Positions 1-5,844 of a stretch of DNA of 9,939 bases are shown one piece after another. The DNA comes from an uncultured Erysipelotrichaceae bacterium. GTDB taxonomy: Bacteria; Bacillota_I; Bacilli_A; RF39; UBA660. The notes under the pieces were generated by a model that did not search any database, was not told the origin of the DNA, and was given only the letters and a program-made list of their open reading frames with translations. Positions within the stretch are counted from its first letter, which is position 1; each line of letters starts with the position of its first letter. The stretch is from assembly GCA_902773365.1 (NCBI GenBank), contig CACYEG010000084.1, positions 1-9,939 on the forward strand, given 5' to 3'. Position numbers and translations under genes: made by a program.

Positions 1-281
1 ACTGAAAAAGAAATAATAAACAAATATAACTTATCAAATATAGATGTATTAAAAGTAGGTCATCATGGTTCAAAGACAAGTAGCAGTAAAGAATTTATTA
101 ATGAAATAAATCCAGAATATTCCATAATTAGTGTTGGAAAGAATAATCGTTATGGGCATATCCAAATAAGGAAGTATTAGAAAATTTAAAAGAATCTAAA
201 ATATATAGAACTGATAAAGATGGAAGTATTATGTTTAAGATTAAAAATAATAAATTAAAAATAGAGACTTGTAGTCCATAG
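1..281 (+). pseudogene. comEC: ComEC/Rec2-type MBL-fold domain, C-terminal part, frameshifted
   Basis: This is the 3' end of a gene that enters from the left edge. Frame 1 reads DVLKVGHHGSKTSSS (residues 15-29), the conserved C-terminal motif of the metallo-beta-lactamase-fold domain of ComEC/Rec2 competence proteins and their stand-alone relatives. It continues to GKNNRYGH (codons to 159) and then hits TAG at 178-180. Removing the two bases at 160-161 (an extra AT) restores the expected continuation PNKEVLENLKESKIYRTDKD and an open frame to TAG at 279-281. ComEC proteins carry DNA across the membrane in natural transformation; the MBL domain is thought to act on the DNA. The frame after the lesion is otherwise clean, so the break is recent, or is a sequencing error. 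Only the C-terminal part is visible, so a full ComEC and a stand-alone MBL protein cannot be told apart. Its place upstream of holA favours comEC. Confidence 0.8.
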
Positions 282-306
282 AAAGAAGTTTATAGTAAAT
301 ACTATA
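269..306 (+). promoter_or_regulatory. Candidate promoter overlapping a 16-bp palindrome
   Basis: TTGTAG (269-274) and TATAGT (291-296) are 16 bases apart and could be -35 and -10 boxes for the HD-like gene; the -10 matches the consensus well, the -35 poorly. The -10 forms the left half of a perfect inverted repeat, TATAGTA-AA-TACTATA (291-306), the usual shape of a dimeric repressor site. The predicted transcript would have a leader of about 70 bases before the start codon at 374. The call rests on sequence pattern alone. Confidence 0.35.
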
Positions 307-373
307 TTTATTAACTATGAACCATTTGATTTATCAATATATTTATGATAAAATTAAACAGGAGGGATTTAAT

Positions 374-967
374 ATGGAAAATGTTATCAATGAATATTTA
401 AAAATCATAGAATTAAAAAAAGTTTTAAGAACTGGATGGATTGAAGTTGGAGTGCCTAAGGAGAGTGTTGAATCTGTAATGGATCACATTGGAGGCACAA
501 TTATTTTAGCAATGTTACTTAATGATAAACAAAGTCTTCATCTAGATATGTCTAAAGTATATGAAATGATTGCTATTAATGAATTTAAAAAGTTAGAAAA
601 CAATAGGGAACTTTCTATTGGAACTGATGAGTCTTATTCTGCTGATAAAACACTTGAATTGTTTAGTTATTTTTCTAATAGTGATAAATTAATTTCTTTA
701 TATAATGAAATTAAGGAAGGCGTTTCTGCAGAAGCTAGATTTGTTAATATGATTACTAAATTAGAATCAGATGTACAAGCTAAATATTATGAAAAAAACG
801 GCGAATTTACATTAGAAAATGCAAAGAATGATATTGAAAAATATCCAGAAGAGTTAAAATCTAAACTTACAAATATAAGTAATGCTTCTGATGGTTGGTT
901 GGCATATGATGCGCAGTTTTATGATGACTTTTTTAAAGTACTATCTGATATAATCAAAGAAATATAG
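374..967 (+). CDS. HD-like domain protein (YfbR/HD_3-like) with degenerate metal site
   Basis: The product has 197 residues and looks soluble, with no signal peptide or membrane segment. The start at 374 is chosen because AGGAGG (360-365) lies 8 bases upstream; an ATG at 317 in the same frame has no ribosome site. Residues 10-50 (LKKVLRTGWIEVG..., then ESVMDHIGGTIILAMLL) resemble the N-terminal helices of the HD_3 / YfbR-like 5'-deoxynucleotidase group, where GW..RG..ESVAEH is typical. H38 matches the first metal histidine. The usual HD pair (xxxHDxxE) reads I-N-E-F at 68-71, and the usual Asp before Lys in the C-terminal helix reads T128-K129. Three metal ligands therefore appear to be missing, and phosphohydrolase activity is doubtful. 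The family link is by eye and moderate. The gene stands alone between ComEC-like fragments and has its own terminator, so it may be an insertion there. Confidence 0.6.
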   Translation: MENVINEYLKIIELKKVLRTGWIEVGVPKESVESVMDHIGGTIILAMLLNDKQSLHLDMSKVYEMIAINEFKKLENNRELSIGTDESYSADKTLELFSYFSNSDKLISLYNEIKEGVSAEARFVNMITKLESDVQAKYYEKNGEFTLENAKNDIEKYPEELKSKLTNISNASDGWLAYDAQFYDDFFKVLSDIIKEI

Positions 968-968
968 T

Positions 969-1000
969 AAGAACTATCTTTTTAGATAGTTCTTTTTCTT
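969..1000 (+). terminator. Intrinsic terminator after the HD-like gene
   Basis: A perfect 11-bp stem, AAGAACTATCT (969-979) with AGATAGTTCTT (984-994), closes a TTTT loop and runs into TTTCTT. It begins 2 bases after the stop codon. Confidence 0.85.
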
Positions 1001-1022
1001 TGCAATTATAATAGTTCAATCC

Positions 1023-1135
1023 GACTTAATTTTTGACAATCACCACATGGAGATTATGACCATATGGGAGAAGCAATTAACTTAGTTAATAATTTTAAAA
1101 TTGAGAAAGTAATATTTAATTGTGAGTATTTATAG
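1023..1135 (+). pseudogene. Decayed ComEC-type MBL-domain fragment (N-terminal part)
   Basis: A short stretch with no usable start codon reads, in one frame, HGDYDHMGEAINLVNNF and then KIEKVIFNC (codons from 1046). This is the metal-binding H-x-D-x-x-D-H segment and following helix of ComEC/Rec2-type metallo-beta-lactamase domains. Just upstream the expected D-L-I-L-T is readable in another frame (about 1023-1037), so at least one indel separates the pieces. After the Cys codon the usual Gly-Glu-Tyr continuation is damaged and TAG follows at 1133-1135. This part of the domain normally precedes the VGHHGS motif found at the left edge of the window. It is therefore not the missing front of that copy but debris of a second copy or of a rearrangement. 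Confidence 0.65.
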
Positions 1136-1295
1136 TAATTATTTTTGTTCTATATGTTTTTATGATTTATATATAGAATCTTATAATTAGACATTAAAAA
1201 AAGATTTATAATCGCACTATTTTGCAATAAGAATCTTCTGATACAAACTTTTTATGTATTAAAAGACTATTTAAGAAGATTTCTGCTTCTTTCTG
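1136..1295. other. AT-rich intergenic stretch with short inverted repeats
   Basis: No reading frame or RNA gene is evident. Two perfect 8-bp inverted repeats can be seen: TTCTATAT (1148-1155) with ATATAGAA (1171-1178), and AATCTTCT (1232-1239) with AGAAGATT (1274-1281). Within the second, ATAC (1241-1244) can pair with GTAT (1256-1259). Neither is followed by a U run, so they do not look like terminators. In DNA this AT-rich, such pairs can occur by chance. Confidence 0.4.
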
Positions 1296-1326
1296 TGTTA
1301 TACTTATTTTGAACACAGGGGAGGTG
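1296..1326 (+). promoter_or_regulatory. Candidate extended -10 promoter and ribosome site of holA
   Basis: TG-t-TATACT (1296-1304) is an extended -10 box; no good -35 hexamer lies at the normal distance, which extended -10 promoters tolerate. Transcription would begin near 1311, leaving a leader of about 24 bases. GGAGGTG (1320-1326) lies 8 bases before the holA ATG and fixes that start. Confidence 0.5.
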
Positions 1327-1334
1327 TCTTAGAG

Positions 1335-2276
1335 ATGAACTATCTAATATATGGAACTAGTTATCATTTAATAGACGATGAAATAAGAAAGATTTTATGT
1401 GACAAAAAATATGAAATCAAATCTTTTTTGGATATAACTTTAAAAGAAGTAATTGAAGATCTAAGTTATTCGTCGATGTTTGAAACAGAGAAGATTGTTG
1501 TTGTCAAAGATTTTGATGCACTTTTTAATAAAGATACTGATGGTAAAGAAGCTGATTTAGATAGTTTAATCGAATACTTAAAGCATCAAAATAACCAATC
1601 TATAGCGATTTTTATCAGCGCTACTAAGATACCAGAACGCAGTAAAAAAAATAAAGAATTATTGAGTTGTTTTAACATAATAACAACGCCATCTATTACA
1701 AAACAATATGAACTAGTGAAAGTAATGGATGAATACATAAGAAAATCTGGATTTGCGATTAGCCAAAGTGCTTTGAATAAATTTGCAACTAAGTGTGCTT
1801 TATCGATAGATGTCGCTATTATGGAGTTTGAAAAAATAAAGATGATGAAAAGAGACAACAAACTTATAAGTGAAAAAGATGTCGATGAATTCATATCAAA
1901 CTACAATACGACGGATATCTTCGAATTTAAGGATGCTGTTATTAATAAAAAAATTAAGGAATCTTTCATTTTATTAGATGACTTAGAGACATCTAAAATT
2001 GAACTTGTTCCTTTAGTCGTCATGCTTGCGAAGGAGTATATAACTTTATACAATGTTAAAGCACTTGTAGAGATGAAACAGAATAACGATTCGATTAGTT
2101 CGAAGTTAGGTAATATGCATCCATATAGAGTGAAATTATTAAAAGAGGCAGCAAGTAAGTATACACTTGCAGAAATAAAAGAGAAAATACTTAGTTTGTG
2201 TAATATAGATTTGAAGATAGTAACAAAATATAACTTGGGATTTGACGAATTGAGACAGTTTATTATTGGACTATAA
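1335..2276 (+). CDS. holA: DNA polymerase III subunit delta
   Basis: Delta is the clamp-loader subunit that opens the beta sliding clamp and, with delta' and tau/gamma, loads it on primed DNA at the replication fork. The protein has 313 residues, a little shorter than the roughly 340 usual for the family. The N terminus, NYLIYGTSYHLIDDEIRKIL, matches the family's opening strand and helix ('YG.D.yLi...'). It is followed by the pattern seen in delta: EKIVVVKDFDALF near residues 52-64, then IAIFISATKIPERSKK near 90-105. The tail with LKIVTKYNLGFDELRQFI corresponds to the family's C-terminal helical domain (delta proteins often end in '...D..iKtG.....aLe.li'). The Walker A motif is naturally absent in delta. 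GGAGGTG upstream sets the start. The position after comEC-like remnants agrees with the common comEC-holA order in Firmicutes. It is transcribed alone and converges on rnhC. Confidence 0.9.
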   Translation: MNYLIYGTSYHLIDDEIRKILCDKKYEIKSFLDITLKEVIEDLSYSSMFETEKIVVVKDFDALFNKDTDGKEADLDSLIEYLKHQNNQSIAIFISATKIPERSKKNKELLSCFNIITTPSITKQYELVKVMDEYIRKSGFAISQSALNKFATKCALSIDVAIMEFEKIKMMKRDNKLISEKDVDEFISNYNTTDIFEFKDAVINKKIKESFILLDDLETSKIELVPLVVMLAKEYITLYNVKALVEMKQNNDSISSKLGNMHPYRVKLLKEAASKYTLAEIKEKILSLCNIDLKIVTKYNLGFDELRQFIIGL

Positions 2277-2310
2277 AAGAACTCTAATTTAATGAGTTCT
2301 TTATTTTTTC
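2276..2310. terminator. Bidirectional terminator between holA and rnhC
   Basis: AAAGAACTC (2276-2284) pairs perfectly with GAGTTCTTT (2294-2302) around a 9-base loop. On the plus strand the stem leads into TTTATTTTTT, a good U tract for holA. On the minus strand TTCTTTTAT follows, so it probably also stops rnhC. The stem begins at the last base of the holA stop codon and overlaps the last codons of rnhC. Confidence 0.8.
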
Positions 2311-3228
2311 TGTATTTTTAAAATTGAGTTTTGCGATATTTTTAAGTTCTTCTATTCCATATTTCTCTACAAATTCTTTTCCGGCTTTGTCTACTATATC
2401 ACCAGCACCTTTTGGAATAGTCATCTTATATTTTTCTTCTAGTGCCTTCATTTCCTTTAAAAATATGTAACGGCTAATTATACTAGATACTGCAACACTT
2501 AGACATTTGTCTTCTGCCTTAGTTGTAAACGTAATATTTTTAACTTTATTAGGTATTTCACTAATGTGCTCAAAGTATTTTGATACTAGTGAAAACTGAT
2601 CTACTACTACGTATTTATAATCGTAGTTATCTCTATTTAATAGGGAATATAATACTTTATTATGAAGTATTGCTTTGACTTTGTTCATATTAGTTATTCC
2701 AACTTCATTATATTCCTTACATGATAGTGTATAACTTACAAAAGGTATTTTAGAACTTATCTTAGGCGCTATTTCTAATATTTTTTCATCTGTTAACTTT
2801 TTTGAATCTTTAACACCTAAGCCTTCGATAAAGGCTATATTTTCTTTAGATACGTACGAGGCTGTGACGACAATTGGACCAAAATAATCTCCTGTACCAA
2901 CTTCATCTGAACCGATTGTACTTACGCCCTTAAATCTTGGGTCCAATAAGTCTTCTTTTTTCTTCTTATCTTTCGCATCTTTTATGGCTAATTCTCTATC
3001 AATATCTCTATTATTCATGAATGCTTCTCTATCGCGCCACCAGGCGTAATCTATATCTGCAGATATACCTTGAAACATTATTTTGCCTGATTCGTATAAT
3101 GTTACTACTGTACCGGCGTCGCTACTTTGAAATACTGAATAAGGTGGCTTTTCTTCTTTCATCGTATCTTTATAATGTTCGATAATTTCATCTTTTAAAT
3201 TTGGACTTATTTTATATACTATAGTCAT
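2284..3228 (-). CDS. rnhC: Ribonuclease HIII
   Basis: RNase HIII cuts the RNA strand of RNA-DNA hybrids in the cytoplasm (R-loops, primer remnants). The product has 314 residues, normal for the family. Residues 1-85 form the N-terminal substrate-binding (TBP-like, DUF3378) domain, including VFQSSDAGTVVTLYESGKIMFQG. The catalytic type-2 RNase H domain follows. GSDEVGTGDYFGP (107-119) supplies D108 and E109, VVVDQF (208-212) supplies D210, and KAEDKCLSVAVSSIISR supplies D240. Their spacing fits the four acidic residues known for Geobacillus RNase HIII. The extended GTGDYFGP separates HIII from HII. The start at 3228 is chosen because AGAGGTG lies 7 bases upstream; an upstream in-frame ATG at 3261 has no ribosome site and would add 11 residues outside the family pattern. 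It lies 54 bases after cotJC on the same strand, behind a terminator, so it is probably expressed separately. Confidence 0.95.
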   Translation of the reverse strand: MTIVYKISPNLKDEIIEHYKDTMKEEKPPYSVFQSSDAGTVVTLYESGKIMFQGISADIDYAWWRDREAFMNNRDIDRELAIKDAKDKKKKEDLLDPRFKGVSTIGSDEVGTGDYFGPIVVTASYVSKENIAFIEGLGVKDSKKLTDEKILEIAPKISSKIPFVSYTLSCKEYNEVGITNMNKVKAILHNKVLYSLLNRDNYDYKYVVVDQFSLVSKYFEHISEIPNKVKNITFTTKAEDKCLSVAVSSIISRYIFLKEMKALEEKYKMTIPKGAGDIVDKAGKEFVEKYGIEELKNIAKLNFKNTEKIKNSLN

Positions 3229-3251
3229 TACAATACACCTCTTATGAATTA

Positions 3252-3280
3252 ATTTTATCAAATGTTAAGAAAAAAGTAAA
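3252..3280 (-). promoter_or_regulatory. Candidate rnhC promoter inside the cotJC terminator
   Basis: On the minus strand TTTACT (3280-3275) and TAAAAT (3257-3252) are separated by exactly 17 bases, with four and five of six consensus matches. Transcription would start near 3246, about 17 bases before the rnhC ATG. The -35 box lies inside the descending arm of the cotJC terminator. Judged by pattern only; AT-rich DNA makes such matches common. Confidence 0.45.
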
Positions 3281-3302
3281 ACTTACATCGTTTTACTTTT
3301 TT
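3270..3302 (-). terminator. Terminator of the cotJ operon
   Basis: A perfect 13-bp stem is formed by AAAAAAGTAAAAC (3270-3282) and GTTTTACTTTTTT (3290-3302) with a 7-base loop. On the minus strand the loop contains the TAA stop of cotJC. The descending arm ends in six U, as in an intrinsic terminator with its U run built into the stem. Confidence 0.75.
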
Positions 3303-3849
3303 CACTTTTATAATAGTCATATAATTCCTTGAATCTATTAAAATGGACTATCTCTCTTTGTCTTAAAAATAGTAGTGGTGCGATTACATCTTTATCGGTA
3401 GCTAAATTAATAAGATTTTCGTAAGTTGCCCTTGCTTTTTCTTCTGCGGCCATGTCTTCTGATAAATCTGCAAATATGTCACCAGTTGATGCAAAATAGG
3501 ATGCTGTAAATGGTACGCCATTAGCATCAGTTGGATATATGCCATAGCCATGTTCTGTATAATATCCCTCTAATCCGGCTTTTTTAAGTTCTTCTAGGCT
3601 CGCATCTGCTATAAGCATTTTAACCATTGTAGAAACCATTTCTGCATGTCCCATTTCTTCAGTAGCAATATCATTTAATAAACTTCTTCCTTTATCATCT
3701 GGCATATTAAATTTTTGACTAAAATACCTTAAAGCTGCACCCAACTCTCCATTAGCTCCACCAAATTGTGTAATGATATTTTTGGCCATTGCTAAATCTT
3801 TCTTTTTTATAGAAATGGGATAGGGTAAACTTTTTACATATTTATACAT
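3283..3849 (-). CDS. cotJC: Spore coat protein CotJC, manganese-catalase family
   Basis: CotJC belongs to the di-manganese catalase family and is deposited in the spore coat in Bacillus and Clostridium species, where relatives break down hydrogen peroxide. The product has 188 residues, the normal CotJC length. All five expected metal ligands of the ferritin-like four-helix bundle can be placed: E35 (NGELGAAL), E65 and H68 (TEEMGHAE), E136 or E137 (MAAEEKAR), and E166 with H169 (REIVHF). An active metal site is therefore plausible. The start at 3849 is preferred over an in-frame ATG at 3870: AAGGTGG sits about 6 bases upstream, and MYKYVKSLPYPI is the usual CotJC opening. Its ATG shares one base with the TAA of the upstream gene (TAATG), so translation is probably coupled. 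Presence of cotJ genes suggests a spore-forming organism. Confidence 0.92.
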   Translation of the reverse strand: MYKYVKSLPYPISIKKKDLAMAKNIITQFGGANGELGAALRYFSQKFNMPDDKGRSLLNDIATEEMGHAEMVSTMVKMLIADASLEELKKAGLEGYYTEHGYGIYPTDANGVPFTASYFASTGDIFADLSEDMAAEEKARATYENLINLATDKDVIAPLLFLRQREIVHFNRFKELYDYYKSEKSKTM

Positions 3850-4313
3850 TACATTCCACCTTCTTCCCAAGGCCAGATACCTTTAGACCATTCATAATCA
3901 TCAGTTACACTATCTAGCGTAAGAGGCCCATAAATTGAAGTATATTCATCCTTCATCTCTAAACAACTTTTAACATATTTTTTAAATAACTGATATGCTT
4001 CTATATCGTTAGGATATAAATCTAAATATAAATTTAAATCGTTTATTGCAAAATCTAACATTTGAATTTTTAACAAAGCTTTTTCTCTAGCGGTATTAGC
4101 TTTTAATTCCATAGGCTGATAATTCTTATATTTGTTATATAAACTTGGAAATAAATTTCCCCTTTTTAGAGCTTCTTCAAGACTGTAAAAACCATTATTG
4201 CTTTTAGCATCAACACTATTAGGTATTTTTCCATTTAATATATCAACCGCAAAATCATAATTGCTTTCATAATCGTCTCCGATTATATACATGCCGTTTT
4301 TATCGAACAACAT
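3849..4313 (-). CDS. cotJB: Fused CotJA-CotJB spore coat protein
   Basis: The 154-residue product appears to combine two proteins that are separate in Bacillus subtilis. Residues 41-65 (GFYSLEEALKRGNLFPSLYN and following) match the conserved core of CotJA, 'yspeEALr.GTLf..Ly..Y'. Residues 75-154 match CotJB, with REKALLKIQMLDFAINDLNL, YLDLYP, the YGPLT segment and the C-terminal WPWEEGGM. CotJB alone is usually under 100 residues, so the N-terminal 70 residues are extra. The first 40 residues (GDDYESNYDFAVDILNG...) are not recognised. The start at 4313 is supported by GGGAGGA about 8 bases upstream. In Bacillus the cotJ operon is made in the mother cell and its products join the inner coat; a similar role is inferred here. 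It is the first gene of the operon and overlaps cotJC by one base. Confidence 0.82.
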   Translation of the reverse strand: MLFDKNGMYIIGDDYESNYDFAVDILNGKIPNSVDAKSNNGFYSLEEALKRGNLFPSLYNKYKNYQPMELKANTAREKALLKIQMLDFAINDLNLYLDLYPNDIEAYQLFKKYVKSCLEMKDEYTSIYGPLTLDSVTDDYEWSKGIWPWEEGGM

Positions 4314-4334
4314 ATAACTTTCCTCCCTCTAAAA

Positions 4335-4360
4335 TAGGGTATGTTAAATGTCACGATATC
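4335..4360 (-). promoter_or_regulatory. Possible mother-cell sigma-factor promoter of the cotJ operon
   Basis: On the minus strand CATACCCTA (4343-4335) resembles the -10 box of mother-cell sporulation promoters (sigma-E CATACAnT, sigma-K CATAnnnTA). A GATATC (4360-4355) lies upstream, but its spacing is shorter than usual for sigma-E. The start point would fall near 4328, barely leaving the ribosome site GGGAGGA intact, so the assignment is weak. The role of cotJ makes a sporulation promoter likely somewhere here. Confidence 0.3.
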
Positions 4361-4419
4361 ATTGGGCTAATGCCTTTTACACAAAAAATGTAAACTCATA
4401 TATTCGGCGAATAAATTTC

Positions 4420-4448
4420 TTGAAAAATAAAAGTTTGTACTGTACTAT
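4420..4448 (+). promoter_or_regulatory. Promoter of the mraZ division operon
   Basis: TTGAAA (4420-4425, five of six consensus bases) and TACTAT (4443-4448, four of six) are 17 bases apart, giving a housekeeping promoter with a start near 4455. It directly abuts the MraZ boxes, so bound MraZ would block it. An upstream inverted repeat, TTTACA (4376-4381) with TGTAAA (4389-4394), is of unknown meaning. Confidence 0.65.
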
Positions 4449-4456
4449 TAAAGTAG

Positions 4457-4483
4457 AAAGTGGTACAATGTGGTAGAAAGTGG
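4457..4483 (+). promoter_or_regulatory. MraZ operator: three boxes at 10-bp spacing
   Basis: AAAGTGG (4457-4463), AATGTGG (4467-4473) and AAAGTGG (4477-4483) repeat with an exact 10-base period. MraZ proteins are known to bind tandem G-rich repeats of this type ahead of their own gene, one box per subunit of a ring-shaped oligomer. The boxes cover the predicted transcription start and end next to the mraZ ribosome site (GGGGGA, 4482-4487), as expected for autorepression. Confidence 0.8.
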
Positions 4484-4496
4484 GGGAATACTTGCC

Positions 4497-4919
4497 ATGT
4501 TAATAGGAGAATATCACCACAATTTAGATAACAAGAATCGCCTAATGATGCCTTCTAAAACATTGAATGAACTTGGGTTAGAGGTTATCGTTGCACGAGG
4601 TTTTGAGCATTGTTTGATGGTATATCCAATGGCTAAGTGGGAGAAGGTTATCGAAAAGTTTTCGGAATTATCTATAACGAAAAGCGATACCAGAAAATTT
4701 ATGAGAATACTTCTATCAGGTGCTACTTCATGTAAATTTGATTCCCAAAATCGAATTTGCCTTCCTGGCGTTCTTAAAAGTTACGCCGACATCGATAAGG
4801 AAGTCGTCATACTTGGGCTCGATGATCATTTAGAAATTTGGTCAGAAGAAGCATATAAGCAATTTCTCGATGATAATCTTGAGCAGTTTTCCGAAATCGC
4901 TGAAAAAATCTACGAATAA
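4497..4919 (+). CDS. mraZ: Transcriptional regulator MraZ
   Basis: MraZ is a DNA-binding protein with two SpoVT-AbrB-like swapped-hairpin repeats that controls its own division and cell-wall (dcw) operon. The 140-residue product has normal length. It shows both family DxxxR motifs: D11-R15 in HNLDNKNRLMMPSK and D82-R86 in FDSQNRICLPGVL. The start at 4497 gives the family's standard opening MLIGEY and has GGGGGA 9 bases upstream. A GTG start at 4470 would add nine non-family residues and lies inside the operator. It is the first gene of the operon, and rsmH follows 9 bases after its stop. The phased boxes just upstream imply negative autoregulation. Confidence 0.95.
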   Translation: MLIGEYHHNLDNKNRLMMPSKTLNELGLEVIVARGFEHCLMVYPMAKWEKVIEKFSELSITKSDTRKFMRILLSGATSCKFDSQNRICLPGVLKSYADIDKEVVILGLDDHLEIWSEEAYKQFLDDNLEQFSEIAEKIYE

Positions 4920-4928
4920 GGTGGAGAC

Positions 4929-5840
4929 ATGGAACATATTAGCGTATTAAAGAAAGAAGCAATTGATGGATTAAACATTAAGCCTGACGGTATATATGTC
5001 GATGCGACTTTAGGATTTGCAGGACACAGCATGGAGATTCACAAGCGATTAAAAAGGGGTCGCTTAATCGCCTTCGATCAAGATTTAGTAGCCATCGACT
5101 ATTCCAAAAAAATATTCGATGGAGCTAGTAATGTCACTATAATTCATGCCAATTTTTCCAATATGAAAGAAGAACTAGCTAATATTGGCATTACTAAAGT
5201 CGATGGCATACTATTCGATTTAGGTGTATCAAGCCCTCAAATCGATGATGCAACTAGGGGATTTAGTTTTCAAAAGGATTCAGAGTTAGACATGAGGATG
5301 GATACAACAAAGTCGTTTAGTGCTAAAAATGTCGTTAACGAATACTCTTACGAAGAGTTGACTAGAATTTTTTACCAATATGGCGAAGAAAGATATAGTT
5401 CTTCTATAGCAAAATCTATCATAAAAAATAGACCAATCGAAAGGACTTTAGAATTAAAGAATGCCATAACTAGCGGAGTACCTATAAAGTATGCATTAAC
5501 CAATCATCCAGAAAGGAAAATATTTCAAGCAATAAGAATAGAAGTTAATAAAGAATTAAGTGTACTTGAAAAGGTCCTACCTGATGCAATAGACTTACTA
5601 AACAAAGAAGGAAGAATTGCAGTTATAACATTCCATTCACTAGAAGATAGAATAGCTAAGCAAACATTTGTTAAGTATTCTTCTATTGACCCATTAGTAA
5701 AAGGATTACCAAATATTCCAGAGGAATATAAACCAAAAATAAAACTAATAAATAAAAAACCGATAATTCCTAGCAATGAGGAAATTAAAATAAATCCAAG
5801 AAGTAAAAGTGCCAAACTTCGTATAGTAGAAAGGATATAG
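4929..5840 (+). CDS. rsmH: 16S rRNA (cytosine(1402)-N(4))-methyltransferase RsmH
   Basis: RsmH (MraW) uses S-adenosylmethionine to methylate N4 of C1402 in the decoding centre of 16S rRNA, tuning the ribosomal P site. The 303-residue product is full length. Visible motifs are the SAM-binding loop VDATLGFAGHS (24-34), where family members usually have G-G/A-G-H; the acidic residue at the end of strand 2, LIAFDQD (D50); FDLGVSSPQID (96-106); RGFSF (110-114); and LDMRMD (120-125). Nearer the C terminus come FQAIRIEVNKEL and ITFHSLEDRIAK. AAGGTGG overlaps the mraZ stop and sets the start. The mraZ-rsmH pair is nearly universal at the head of dcw clusters. The next gene begins 4 bases after the stop. 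Confidence 0.96.
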   Translation: MEHISVLKKEAIDGLNIKPDGIYVDATLGFAGHSMEIHKRLKRGRLIAFDQDLVAIDYSKKIFDGASNVTIIHANFSNMKEELANIGITKVDGILFDLGVSSPQIDDATRGFSFQKDSELDMRMDTTKSFSAKNVVNEYSYEELTRIFYQYGEERYSSSIAKSIIKNRPIERTLELKNAITSGVPIKYALTNHPERKIFQAIRIEVNKELSVLEKVLPDAIDLLNKEGRIAVITFHSLEDRIAKQTFVKYSSIDPLVKGLPNIPEEYKPKIKLINKKPIIPSNEEIKINPRSKSAKLRIVERI

Positions 5841-5844
5841 ATTT

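Noticed and set aside
326..354. TTGATT-17-TAAAAT as a second promoter for the HD-like gene
   Set aside because: The transcript would start at about 361 and cut into the ribosome site at 360-365, so it could not serve the start at 374.
317..373. Upstream ATG extending the HD-like protein by 19 residues
   Set aside because: No ribosome site before 317, whereas AGGAGG sits ideally before ATG 374, where the family-like sequence begins.
1148..1178. Inverted repeat as a terminator or mobile-element end
   Set aside because: The 8-bp stem is all but AT, has no U tract, no target duplication and no transposase nearby.
1586..1894. Minus-strand reading frame inside holA
   Set aside because: It lies wholly within a well-supported gene, is low-complexity hydrophobic sequence, and has no family resemblance.
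4450..4487. AAAGTGG repeats as a CRISPR-like array or microsatellite
   Set aside because: There are only three 7-base units at 10-base period directly before mraZ; an MraZ operator explains them fully.
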